Shown here: positions 1 to 6,722 of the stretch, piece by piece
How the letters are laid out: the number at the start of each line of letters is the position of its first letter
Position numbering within the stretch: position 1 is the first letter of the stretch
Assembly: GCA_024641225.1 (NCBI GenBank)
Contig: JAHEDN010000046.1
Location: 1 to 11,023, forward strand
Length of the DNA stretch: 11,023 bases
Source of the DNA: Burkholderiales bacterium
GTDB taxonomy: Bacteria > Pseudomonadota > Gammaproteobacteria > Burkholderiales > Burkholderiaceae_F
Direction: 5' to 3'
The notes under the pieces: generated by a model
The model's database searches: none
Seen by the model: only the letters and a program-made list of their open reading frames with translations
Told to the model about the DNA's origin: nothing
Translations under genes and position numbers: made by a program

Positions 1-45
1 CGTTTCGGCAGTGCTGCGGACGACTTCGGCGGTGCGCAAGGACAT
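1..45 (-). CDS. hisB: HisB, imidazoleglycerol-phosphate dehydratase (N-terminus only, cut by window edge)
   Basis: Only the first 15 codons are in the window, reading MSLRTAEVVRSTAET. This matches the usual start of HisB (R-x-AEV-x-R-x-T-x-ET), the enzyme that dehydrates imidazoleglycerol phosphate in histidine synthesis. It starts 7 nt after the hisC stop codon, as expected for the next gene of the his cluster. The ATG at 45-43 is the simplest start. The TTG at 39-37 would give MRTAEVV, which is closer to the family's usual first residues, so the true start could be two codons later. A weak AGG overlaps the hisC stop codon. The product is well supported by context, but the sequence shown is very short. 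Confidence 0.82.
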   Translation of the reverse strand, partial: MSLRTAEVVRSTAET

Positions 46-52
46 TTCCGAC

Positions 53-1147
53 CTACAGGCTGGCGTTCAGGGCATTGATGAACGCATCGTTTTCGGACGG
101 GGTGCCGACCGTGACGCGCAGGCAGCCGGCCAGCAGCGGATGCACATGCGCGCGGTTCTTGATCAGTATGCCGTGTCCCTTCAGCGCCGCAAACACCCGG
201 TCGGCGGCTACCGAACCGCCGGCAACACGGAAAAGGATGAAATTCGCCGCCGAATCGAACGCAGTGACCCCGTCGACCGAGCGCAGCCGCATGAGCAGTC
301 GGTCGCGCTCGGCGCGCAGCAGCGCGGCCTGCTCTTCGAGCAGCGCCGTTCTGTCGAGCATGAAGCCGGCGGCAGCAAGCGTCAGCACGTTGACGTTGTA
401 GGGAGGCCGCACCTTGTTGAACTCGCCGATCCACGCCGGGTCGCCGCACAGGTAGCCAAGCCGGATGCCGGCCAGACCCATCTTGGAGAAGGTACGCAGC
501 ACGAGCAGGTTGGGCCGCATCGAAAGCTGCGGCAGCCAGGTGTCCTGCGCGAAAGGCAAGTACGCCTCGTCGAGCACGACCAGCCCGGGCGCGGCGTCGA
601 GCACGGCCTGCACGGTGTCGCGGTCGAACAGGTTGCCGGTCGGATTGTTCGGCCAGCTGATGAAAACGATCGCCGGCCGGTGCGCAGCGATCGCCGCCAG
701 CAGCGTGTCGCGCTCGAGCGAGAAGTCCGCTGCCAGCGGCACGCCGACGAAGCGGCAGCCATCAAAGCGGCTCGACAGACCGTACATCTCAAAGCTCGGC
801 CATGGCGACAGCACGGCCGCGCCGGGCTTGGCACAGGCCTGAATCATCAGGTGGATCAGTTCGTCGGAACCGTTGCCGAGCAGCAGCGCCATCCCCTCCG
901 GCAGGCCGATCGCCTTCGCCAGTCTTTCCCTGAACACGCGTGGATCGGAAGGCGGATAGCGGTTCAGCGGCACCTGCGCGAGGCGCTCGCCGAGTTCGCG
1001 CGCAACCTCGGCAGGCAGCGAGAACGGGTTCTCCATCGCGTCGAGCTTGGTCAGGCCCGTCGAATCCGGCACCGCGTAGGCGCTGACCGCGCGAACCTCG
1101 TCGCGGATCACCGACAGGTCGGGCGCCCGGCGCATCCGGTCGCTCAT
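53..1147 (-). CDS. hisC: Histidinol-phosphate aminotransferase
   Basis: This 364-residue protein is a class I/II fold-type I PLP aminotransferase. It converts imidazole-acetol phosphate plus glutamate to histidinol phosphate in the cytoplasm. Visible landmarks are Tyr64 in NRYPPSDP, the GNGSDE phosphate-cup motif (91-96), Asn168 in WPNNPTG, Asp193 and Tyr196 in LDEAY, the Schiff-base lysine Lys222 in TFSKMGLAGIRLGY with Arg229, and the substrate-carboxylate Arg344 in LRVTVGTP. The length is normal for the family. The ATG overlaps the hisD stop codon (ATGA at 1147-1144), which implies translational coupling and supports this start; Met5 is a possible but less likely alternative. hisB follows after 7 nt. 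HisC is separated from tyrosine and aspartate aminotransferases mainly by its position between hisD and hisB. Confidence 0.96.
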   Translation of the reverse strand: MSDRMRRAPDLSVIRDEVRAVSAYAVPDSTGLTKLDAMENPFSLPAEVARELGERLAQVPLNRYPPSDPRVFRERLAKAIGLPEGMALLLGNGSDELIHLMIQACAKPGAAVLSPWPSFEMYGLSSRFDGCRFVGVPLAADFSLERDTLLAAIAAHRPAIVFISWPNNPTGNLFDRDTVQAVLDAAPGLVVLDEAYLPFAQDTWLPQLSMRPNLLVLRTFSKMGLAGIRLGYLCGDPAWIGEFNKVRPPYNVNVLTLAAAGFMLDRTALLEEQAALLRAERDRLLMRLRSVDGVTAFDSAANFILFRVAGGSVAADRVFAALKGHGILIKNRAHVHPLLAGCLRVTVGTPSENDAFINALNASL

Positions 1148-2442
1148 CGCTCGAACCGGTAGCGGGCACTGGCCGCATGCGCCGGCAGCCGCTCGCCGTC
1201 GGCGAGGCGCGCCGCCACCTGCCCGAGCGTGCGCGCCCCTTCCGGGGAAACGCCGATAAGGTTGGTGCGCTTCTGGAAGTCATACACGCCGAGCGGCGAC
1301 GAGAAGCGTGCGGTACGGCCGGTCGGCAGCACGTGGTTGGGGCCGGCACAGTAGTCGCCCAGCGATTCGCTCGAATGCCGGCCGAGGAAGATCGCGCCCG
1401 CGTGGCGGATCTGCGCGGCCCAGCGCTCCGGCTCGTCGGTGGAGATCTCCAGGTGCTCGGGCGCGATCCGGTCAGCCACCGCGCAGGCCTCCGCAAGGCT
1501 GGCGGTGAGGATCAGCGCACCGCGACCGGCAAGGCTTTTCTCGATGATCGCGCGACGCGGCATCGTCGGCAGCAGCCGCGCGATCGACGCCTGCACACGC
1601 TCTATGAATGCGGCGTCGGGCGTGAGCAGGATCGCTTGCGCCATTTCGTCGTGCTCCGCCTGCGAGAACAGATCCATGGCGATCCAGTCCGGCGAAGTCT
1701 GCCCATCACAGATGACCAGGATCTCGCTCGGGCCCGCGATCATGTCGATGCCGACTACGCCGAACACGTGCCGCTTTGCCGCTGCAACGTAGGCGTTGCC
1801 CGGGCCGACGATCTTGTCCACCGCGGGCACCGTTGCCGTGCCGTGCGCCAGCGCCGCCACCGCCTGCGCGCCGCCGATGGCAAACGCACGCGTGACACCG
1901 GCGAGCGCGGCAGCCGCCAGCACCAGCGGGTTACGCGCGCCATCCGGCGTGGGCGAGACCATCACGATCTCGCCGACGCCCGCCACGTGGGCGGGGATCA
2001 CGTTCATCAGCACCGATGACGGGTAAGCGGCGAGCCCGCCGGGGACGTATACGCCGACCCTGTCGAGCGGCGTGACGCGCTGGCCGAGCACGGTACCGTC
2101 GTCCTCGCGGACCGACCAGCTTTCGGCGCGCTGCTTCTCGTGGAAGGCCTGGATTCGCCGCGCCGCCGCTTCGAGTGCGGCGCGGTCCTCGATCGGCAGC
2201 GCCTCGAGTGCGGCGCGCATCTCGCCGGAGCCGATTTCCAGGGCCGCCACCGACGACGCGCTCATCCGGTCGAAGCGGTTGGTGTACTCAAGCAGCGCCG
2301 CGTCGCCACGGCTGCGCACGTCATCGACGATCGCCGCCGCGGCCGCATCGATGCTGCGGTCGGCGGCGCTGTCAACCGCCACCAACTGCGCGAAGACTGC
2401 ATCGAAACCCGGATCTCGCGTCGACAGCACCCTGACTCTCAT
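1144..2442 (-). CDS. hisD: Histidinol dehydrogenase
   Basis: This 432-residue zinc enzyme carries out the last two steps of histidine synthesis, oxidising L-histidinol to L-histidine with two NAD+. The expected zinc ligands are all present: Gln261 and His264 in SQAEHDE, Asp363 in LGDYCAGPNH, and His422 in LPAHAASAR. The catalytic pair Glu329-His330 lies in IAPEHLE. The family signature runs from about residue 212 (VGPGNAYVAAAKR) to 242 (MIAGPSEILV). Spacing of these residues matches E. coli HisD with an offset of two or three, so the protein looks complete and active. The ATG overlaps the hisG stop codon (ATGA at 2442-2439), and hisC starts on its own stop codon, so hisGDC form a tightly coupled block. 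Confidence 0.98.
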   Translation of the reverse strand: MRVRVLSTRDPGFDAVFAQLVAVDSAADRSIDAAAAAIVDDVRSRGDAALLEYTNRFDRMSASSVAALEIGSGEMRAALEALPIEDRAALEAAARRIQAFHEKQRAESWSVREDDGTVLGQRVTPLDRVGVYVPGGLAAYPSSVLMNVIPAHVAGVGEIVMVSPTPDGARNPLVLAAAALAGVTRAFAIGGAQAVAALAHGTATVPAVDKIVGPGNAYVAAAKRHVFGVVGIDMIAGPSEILVICDGQTSPDWIAMDLFSQAEHDEMAQAILLTPDAAFIERVQASIARLLPTMPRRAIIEKSLAGRGALILTASLAEACAVADRIAPEHLEISTDEPERWAAQIRHAGAIFLGRHSSESLGDYCAGPNHVLPTGRTARFSSPLGVYDFQKRTNLIGVSPEGARTLGQVAARLADGERLPAHAASARYRFER

Positions 2443-3077
2443 GCCGTCACCGCCGCTTCCAGCCGCCCGACGAGCGGCATCAGTTCCTCACGCTTGGTCT
2501 TCAGGGCCGCCTGATTGACGATCAGCCTCGAGCTGATTGCTGCGATCTGCTCGACCTCGACCAGGTTATTGGCGCGCAGCGTGCTGCCGCTGGACACCAG
2601 GTCGACGATCGCATCAGCCAGCCCCGCCAGCGGCGCGAGTTCCATCGAGCCGTACAGCTTGATGAGATCCACGTGTACGCCCTTGGCCGCGAAGTGCTCG
2701 CGGCTCGCCGCCAGATACTTGGTCGCCACCCGCAGCCGGGCGCCGCGCCGCACCGCGGCCGCGTAGTCGAAACCGGCCGGCACAGCCACGCACAGCCGGC
2801 AGCGGGCGATGCCCAGGTCCAGCGGCTGGTACAGGCCGTTGCCGCCGTGCTCGATCAGCACATCCTTGCCGGCCACGCCGAGGTCTGCCGCGCCGTACTG
2901 CACGTAGGTCGGCACATCGGTGCTGCGCACGACGACGATGCGAACACCGGCATCCGTCGTGCCGATGATCAGCTTGCGCGATGTCTCCGGATCCTCCAGC
3001 GGCGTGACGCCGGCCCGCGCCAGCAGCGGCACCGTCTCGTCGAAGATCCGTCCCTTGGATAGTGCCAGTGTGATCAT
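2439..3077 (-). CDS. hisG: ATP phosphoribosyltransferase, short form (HisG_S)
   Basis: This protein catalyses the first committed step of histidine synthesis, joining ATP and PRPP to make phosphoribosyl-ATP. The N-terminus (MITLALSKGRI) and the PRPP-binding loop at about 155-169 (AIVDLVSSGSTLRA) are characteristic. At 212 residues it lacks the C-terminal regulatory domain of the long form (about 299 residues in E. coli). From family knowledge, the short form works as a hetero-octamer with HisZ, a histidyl-tRNA-synthetase paralogue that carries feedback control; hisZ is not in this window. hisD starts on its stop codon. The start codon has only a weak AGG about 10 nt upstream and follows a terminator-like hairpin by some 40 nt, so translation initiation may not be strong. 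Confidence 0.97.
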   Translation of the reverse strand: MITLALSKGRIFDETVPLLARAGVTPLEDPETSRKLIIGTTDAGVRIVVVRSTDVPTYVQYGAADLGVAGKDVLIEHGGNGLYQPLDLGIARCRLCVAVPAGFDYAAAVRRGARLRVATKYLAASREHFAAKGVHVDLIKLYGSMELAPLAGLADAIVDLVSSGSTLRANNLVEVEQIAAISSRLIVNQAALKTKREELMPLVGRLEAAVTA

Positions 3078-3089
3078 CTTGGTTGGCCT

Positions 3090-3111
3090 GACGGCGGGCT
3101 ACGCCGCCCGT
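3090..3111 (-). promoter_or_regulatory. Short hairpin in the hisG leader
   Basis: Seven bases at 3091-3097 (acggcgg) pair with 3104-3111 if one C is bulged. An alternative five-pair stem (3095-3099 with 3106-3110) is also possible. The hairpin lies 14-34 nt before the hisG ATG and just downstream of the murA terminator on the transcript. It has no U-tract of its own. It may affect access to the weak hisG ribosome-binding region, but that is inference. No histidine-rich leader peptide was seen here. Confidence 0.3.
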
Positions 3112-3115
3112 GACG

Positions 3116-3152
3116 ATAAAACCGCCTGCGGCCACTGTGGCGGCCGCAGGCG
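3116..3152 (-). terminator. Intrinsic terminator after murA
   Basis: Read on the minus strand, a perfect 11-bp GC-rich stem (cgcctgcggcc at 3123-3133 pairing with 3142-3152) encloses an 8-nt loop and is followed after one G by TTTTAT (3121-3116). It sits 44 nt past the murA stop codon and 39 nt before the hisG start. The shape is that of a Rho-independent terminator, though the U-tract is short (four), so termination may be partial. I saw no convincing promoter between it and hisG. Confidence 0.72.
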
Positions 3153-3196
3153 TGGTCGACACTCACCGGCCGCGCAAGCGGGCGTCATCGTCAGCC

Positions 3197-4522
3197 TCAT
3201 TTGACGCGTTCGATCTTCGCGCCCAGCGCGGCCAGCCGACGTTCCATGCGATCGTAGCCGCGGTCGAGATGGTAAATGCGGTCGATGATCGTCTCGCCTT
3301 CGGCGAGGAGGCCGGCGATCACGAGGCTCGCGGAAGCGCGCAAGTCGGTGGCCATCACCCGCGCGCCCGACAGCTTCGGCACCCCGCGCACGATCGCCGT
3401 ATTGCCCTCGATGTCGATCTGAGCGCCGAGCCGCTGCAGTTCGAGCACGTGCATGAAGCGGTTTTCGAAGATCGTCTCGGTGATCCGGCCGACACCGTCC
3501 GCCACCGAGCCGAGGGCCATGAACTGCGCCTGCATGTCGGTGGGGAAGCCCGGGTGCGGCGAAGTGCGCAGGCTGACCGGCTTCGGCCGACCGTGGGCCC
3601 GCACGCGGATCCAGTCCGCGCCAACATCAACCTGCGCGCCGGCCTCGCGCAGCTTGTCGAGCACCGCATCGAGCGTCTCCGGCGCGGCGCCTGTCATGCG
3701 CACATCGCCGCCGCAGGCGGCCGCCGCCACGAGAAAGGTTCCGGTCTCGATGCGATCGGGTAGCACGCGATGCCGTGCGCCGTGCAGGCGCTCCACGCCG
3801 TCGATGACGATCCGGTCGGTACCCGCGCCGCGCACGTGCGCGCCCATTGAATTCAGGCAGCGCGCCAGGTCGACGACTTCCGGCTCGCGCGCGGCGTTCT
3901 CGATCACTGTTTCGCCATCCGCGAGCGCGGCCGCCATCATCAGGTTCTCGGTACCGGTGACCGTGACCATGTCGGCGACGATGTGCGCGCCCTTGAGTCG
4001 CGCTGCCTCGGCGACGATGTAGCCGTGCTCGATAGCCAGCTGCGCGCCCAGCGCGCGCAGCCCCTTGATGTGCTGGTCCACCGGCCGCGCGCCGATGGCG
4101 CAGCCGCCCGGCAGACTGACGCGCGCCTGGCCACAGCGCGCCAGCAGCGGCCCGAGCACCAGGATCGAAGCACGCATCGTCTTGACCAGCTCGTACGGTG
4201 CCTCGACCGCACCGATGGCATCGGTCCGTGCGACGACGCTGCCGCCCTCGCGCGACAGCCGCGCGCCCATGCCGGCCAGCAGCCTACCCATGGTCGTGAC
4301 GTCGGCCAGCTGTGGCACGTTGTCCAGCACCAGCTCGTCGCCGGTCAGCAGCGCGGCGGCGAGTATTGGCAGCGCGGCGTTCTTCGCACCGGCAACCTGG
4401 ACTTCGCCGACGAGCGGGGCGCCGCCGCTGATCCTCAGCTTGTCCATCGGCAGGTCGTCGTTGGCGGCGAATGCGATCGCCCGCACCGGGCGGGTATCGA
4501 AGAAGCGAAGGGCATCAGGCAT
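3197..4522 (-). CDS. murA: UDP-N-acetylglucosamine 1-carboxyvinyltransferase (MurA)
   Basis: MurA transfers enolpyruvate from PEP to UDP-GlcNAc, the first committed step of peptidoglycan precursor synthesis in the cytoplasm; it is the fosfomycin target. Key residues are visible: Lys47 in GAKNAALPI, the PEP-adduct cysteine Cys141 in LPGGCAIGARP, Asp329 in HPGFPTD, Arg395 in DLRASASL and Arg421 in HLDRGYDR. Because Cys is present rather than Asp, this enzyme should be fosfomycin-sensitive. The 4522 start has a good GGAG 6 nt upstream and gives 441 residues. Homology favours Met26 (MDKLRISGG, position 4447), which gives 416 residues and E. coli-like numbering but has no Shine-Dalgarno. ibaG lies 103 nt upstream, as in the E. 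coli ibaG-murA pair, and a terminator follows. Confidence 0.97.
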   Translation of the reverse strand: MPDALRFFDTRPVRAIAFAANDDLPMDKLRISGGAPLVGEVQVAGAKNAALPILAAALLTGDELVLDNVPQLADVTTMGRLLAGMGARLSREGGSVVARTDAIGAVEAPYELVKTMRASILVLGPLLARCGQARVSLPGGCAIGARPVDQHIKGLRALGAQLAIEHGYIVAEAARLKGAHIVADMVTVTGTENLMMAAALADGETVIENAAREPEVVDLARCLNSMGAHVRGAGTDRIVIDGVERLHGARHRVLPDRIETGTFLVAAAACGGDVRMTGAAPETLDAVLDKLREAGAQVDVGADWIRVRAHGRPKPVSLRTSPHPGFPTDMQAQFMALGSVADGVGRITETIFENRFMHVLELQRLGAQIDIEGNTAIVRGVPKLSGARVMATDLRASASLVIAGLLAEGETIIDRIYHLDRGYDRMERRLAALGAKIERVK

Positions 4523-4542
4523 CGGCGGCTCCGTTGGGCGCC

Positions 4543-4559
4543 GCCCGCACGACGCGGGC
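4543..4559 (-). repeat. Small inverted repeat in the ibaG-murA gap
   Basis: Six bases at 4543-4548 (gcccgc) pair perfectly with 4554-4559 (gcgggc) around a 5-nt loop, 21-37 nt before the longer murA start. No T-run follows, so it is not a terminator. The rest of the 103-nt ibaG-murA gap shows no clear promoter. A role as an RNA-stability or leader structure is possible but unsupported. Confidence 0.3.
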
Positions 4560-4625
4560 AGCCGGAGCGATTGTTGCCAGCGGCGTGTGAAGCACGCTCG
4601 AAGAAACCGTGAAGCGCGGTCGATG

Positions 4626-4871
4626 TCATTGCTGCAGCGCCTGCCATTCGGCCGGAGTCAGCGCCTTGATCGACAGCGCGTGGACTTCCTCGCGCATTCG
4701 GTCGCCGAGGGCCGCGTAGACGAGTTGGTGGCGCTGCACGCGCGACTTGCCTTCAAATGCTCTCGACACCACCAGCGCGTCGAAGTGGCGCCCGTCGCCG
4801 TCGACCTGCAGTTCTTCGCAGGCAAGGCCCTCGGCGATGTAGCGGCGCACGTCGGCGGCGGAAGGTTCCAT
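4626..4871 (-). CDS. ibaG: BolA-family protein IbaG
   Basis: This 81-residue protein aligns by eye with E. coli IbaG (YrbA) over most of its length: the GDGRHF motif (25-30), an SRVQRHQLVY stretch (43-52), and the HALSIKALTPAEW end (64-76). BolA-family proteins have a KH-like fold and partner with monothiol glutaredoxins to bind a [2Fe-2S] cluster; the conserved C-terminal His64 is the usual cluster ligand. IbaG is linked to acid stress in E. coli. The ATG has a GGGGA about 4-5 nt upstream, overlapping the end of the ABC permease gene 12 nt away, so the two are likely cotranscribed. The position next to murA is conserved with E. coli and favours IbaG over BolA proper. Confidence 0.93.
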   Translation of the reverse strand: MEPSAADVRRYIAEGLACEELQVDGDGRHFDALVVSRAFEGKSRVQRHQLVYAALGDRMREEVHALSIKALTPAEWQALQQ

Positions 4872-4883
4872 GGGTATCCCCGG

Positions 4884-5729
4884 TCAGGAGCGGATCTTGT
4901 AGCCGCGCACCAGCATCGACAGCGCGACGGCCGAGGCGGCGGCCAGCGCGGCCAGCACGATCGCCAGGCTCAGCCACGGCGAGGCGTCGGACACCGCGAA
5001 GAAGCCGTAGCGGAAACCATCGATCAGGAAGAAGAAGGGATTCAGATGCGACACCGCCTGCCAGAACGGCGGCAGGCCGTTCACCGAGTAGAAGACGCCG
5101 GACAGGAAAGTCGCCGGCATGATGACGAAGTTCTGGAACGCGGCGAGCTGGTCGAACTTGTCGGAAACGATGCCGGCGATCAGGCCGAGAACGCCGAGCA
5201 GGGCGGCACCGGCAAAAGCGAAGACGAGGATCCACAGCGGCGCCTTGAACGCAGGCGGCGCGAACCAGACGGTGACCGCGAACACGCCGGCACCCACCAC
5301 CACGCCGCGGGTCACTGCTGCGGCCACGTAGGCGAGGAAGAACTCGCGCGTCGAGATCGGCGGCAGCAGGACGAACACCAGGTTGCCGGTGATCTTGCTC
5401 TGGATCAGCGACGACGATGAATTGGCGAAGGCGTTCTGAAGCACCGACATCATGACCAGGCCGGGAATCAGGAAGGCCGTGTAGCCGACGCCGGGAAAGA
5501 CCTGCACCCGGTCTTCGAGCACGTGACCGAACACCAGGAGGTAAAGCACGCCGGTGAGCACCGGCGCCGCCACCGTCTGGAAGCTCACCTTCCAGAAGCG
5601 CAGCACCTCCTTGGCCAGCAGCGTGCGAAAGCCGGCCGACCTCGCCGCGGGCCGCGGCGGAACCTCGCCCAGCGGCGCACGCGCCTTGCCGTGACGATCC
5701 GGACTTTCGCTAGTGCCTGCGCCGCTCAC
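4884..5729 (-). CDS. ABC-2 type transporter permease, YadH-like
   Basis: This 281-residue integral membrane protein belongs to the ABC-2 permease family. About six hydrophobic segments are visible, roughly at 52-70, 84-103, 133-156, 164-187, 200-216 and 253-274. The ABC-2 signature region lies at about 189-232 (DKFDQLAAFQNF, then LSGVFYSVNGLP). The start is a GTG at 5729, overlapping the ATPase stop codon (GTGA) and preceded by AAGGGG; the reading frame stays open upstream to 6125, but that stretch is the ATPase gene in another frame. The first 35 residues are hydrophilic and probably cytoplasmic, somewhat longer than in E. coli YadH. With the upstream ATPase it should form a homodimeric exporter in the inner membrane. 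The substrate is unknown. Confidence 0.93.
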   Translation of the reverse strand: MSGAGTSESPDRHGKARAPLGEVPPRPAARSAGFRTLLAKEVLRFWKVSFQTVAAPVLTGVLYLLVFGHVLEDRVQVFPGVGYTAFLIPGLVMMSVLQNAFANSSSSLIQSKITGNLVFVLLPPISTREFFLAYVAAAVTRGVVVGAGVFAVTVWFAPPAFKAPLWILVFAFAGAALLGVLGLIAGIVSDKFDQLAAFQNFVIMPATFLSGVFYSVNGLPPFWQAVSHLNPFFFLIDGFRYGFFAVSDASPWLSLAIVLAALAAASAVALSMLVRGYKIRS

Positions 5730-6646
5730 GCCTCCGCCCCTTCCCGATCGCCGGCCATGAGCTGCATGAACACATCCTCGAGGTCGGCGTGTCCGACCTC
5801 GACTTCCTCGATGGACGCGCCTGCCTCGCGACACGCCGCCAGCACGCCCTCGACCTCTGCCGCGCTGGCCACGCGCAGCGTCACACGGCCGTCCCCCTGC
5901 TCGTTCGCCTGCGTGCGCAGCGCCAGCGGCAGTTCGCCGCGCAGGCGCAGCGTCACCTGGACGTCGGCCAGCCGCTGCAACAGCGCCTGCGTGCGGTCGA
6001 GCGCGATCAGGCGGCCGCTCTTGAGCATCCCGATACGCGCGCACAGCTGCTGCGCCTCCTCGAGATAGTGGGTGGTGAGCACGATGGTGTGGCCTTCGCG
6101 GTTCAGCCTCCGGATGAAGGCCCACAGTCCCTGGCGCAGCTCGACGTCGACACCGGCGGTCGGCTCATCGAGGATGATCACCGGCGGCCGGTGAACCAGA
6201 GCCTGCGCCACCAGCACGCGTCGCTTCATGCCACCGGACAGCGTGCGCATGTTGGCGTCGGCCTTGGCAGTGAGGTCGAGGTTGGCCATTACCTCGTCGA
6301 TCCAGTCGTCGTTGTGGCGCAGTCCGAAATAGCCGGACTGAAACAGCAGCGTTTCGCGCACCGTGAAGAACGGGTCGAACACCAGTTCCTGGGGCACCAC
6401 GCCGATCCGACTTCGCGCGGCGCGGTAATCGGCGACCACGTCGTGTCCCAGGACGGTCGCCCGGCCACTGCTGGCCCGCGACAGGCCGGCGACGATCGAG
6501 ATCAGCGTCGTCTTGCCGGCGCCGTTCGGGCCGAGCAGCCCGAAGAACTCGCCCTGCTCGACGCGCAGGCTGACGCCGTCGAGCGCGACCACCCCGGGGT
6601 AGCGCTTGACGAGTTCGGAGACTTCGATGGCGGCGGTCGGGCGCAT
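5726..6646 (-). CDS. ABC transporter ATP-binding protein, YadG-like
   Basis: This 306-residue ABC ATPase has all motifs: Walker A GPNGAGKTT (39-47), Q-loop Gln86, signature LSGGM (136-140), Walker B VIILDEP (156-162) and switch His193 in TTHYLEEAQQ. A C-terminal tail of about 80 residues (from about 228) is typical of exporters of the YadG/CcmA type and may help dimerise. The gene overlaps the permease start, and the pair resembles E. coli YadG/YadH, whose substrate is not established. The ATG at 6646 has no recognisable Shine-Dalgarno: a terminator-like hairpin and its T-rich tail run up to 4 nt before it. No earlier in-frame start is possible without reading through that hairpin. Regulation at this junction may be unusual. 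Confidence 0.94.
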   Translation of the reverse strand: MRPTAAIEVSELVKRYPGVVALDGVSLRVEQGEFFGLLGPNGAGKTTLISIVAGLSRASSGRATVLGHDVVADYRAARSRIGVVPQELVFDPFFTVRETLLFQSGYFGLRHNDDWIDEVMANLDLTAKADANMRTLSGGMKRRVLVAQALVHRPPVIILDEPTAGVDVELRQGLWAFIRRLNREGHTIVLTTHYLEEAQQLCARIGMLKSGRLIALDRTQALLQRLADVQVTLRLRGELPLALRTQANEQGDGRVTLRVASAAEVEGVLAACREAGASIEEVEVGHADLEDVFMQLMAGDREGAEA

Positions 6647-6650
6647 GCAG

Positions 6651-6690
6651 AAACGAAAAGGCCGCCGTCCCGAGGGTCAGAACGGCGGCC
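6651..6690 (-). terminator. Intrinsic terminator after mlaB, abutting the ABC ATPase start
   Basis: On the minus strand a perfect 9-bp stem (ggccgccgt at 6660-6668 pairing with 6682-6690) encloses a 13-nt loop and is followed directly by TTTTCGTTT (6659-6651). It begins 33 nt after the mlaB stop codon and its T-rich tail ends only 4 nt before the next ATG. The form is that of a Rho-independent terminator for the mla genes. Because it leaves no room for a promoter or ribosome site between it and the next gene, it may also act as a leader hairpin. Confidence 0.72.
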
Positions 6691-6695
6691 AACGA

Positions 6696-6701
6696 ATTGT
6701 A
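6696..6701 (-). promoter_or_regulatory. Possible -10 hexamer for the ABC exporter genes
   Basis: TACAAT on the minus strand is close to the sigma-70 -10 consensus and lies 50-55 nt before the ABC ATPase start, just downstream of mlaB. No recognisable -35 sits at the right distance (the region is GC-rich). If used, transcripts would start near 6689 and begin with the 9-bp hairpin. Support is weak. Confidence 0.22.
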
Positions 6702-6722
6702 GAAGCTCCGGCCCCTGCGCCC

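Noticed and set aside
11..1162. 383-codon plus-strand open frame opposite hisC
   Set aside because: It is antisense to a complete hisC, is very rich in Arg/Gln/His, has no recognisable domain, and is the kind of long opposite-strand frame expected in GC-rich coding DNA.
4065..5420. 451-codon plus-strand open frame across murA, ibaG and the ABC permease
   Set aside because: It runs antisense through three recognised genes and their gaps, has Arg/Gln/His-rich composition and no domain. It is a shadow frame.
5730..6125. N-terminal extension of the ABC permease frame to 6125
   Set aside because: This part lies inside the ATPase gene in another frame, is Arg/Gly/Ala-rich and unlike any permease. 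The GTG at 5729 in a GTGA overlap with a good ribosome site is the better start.
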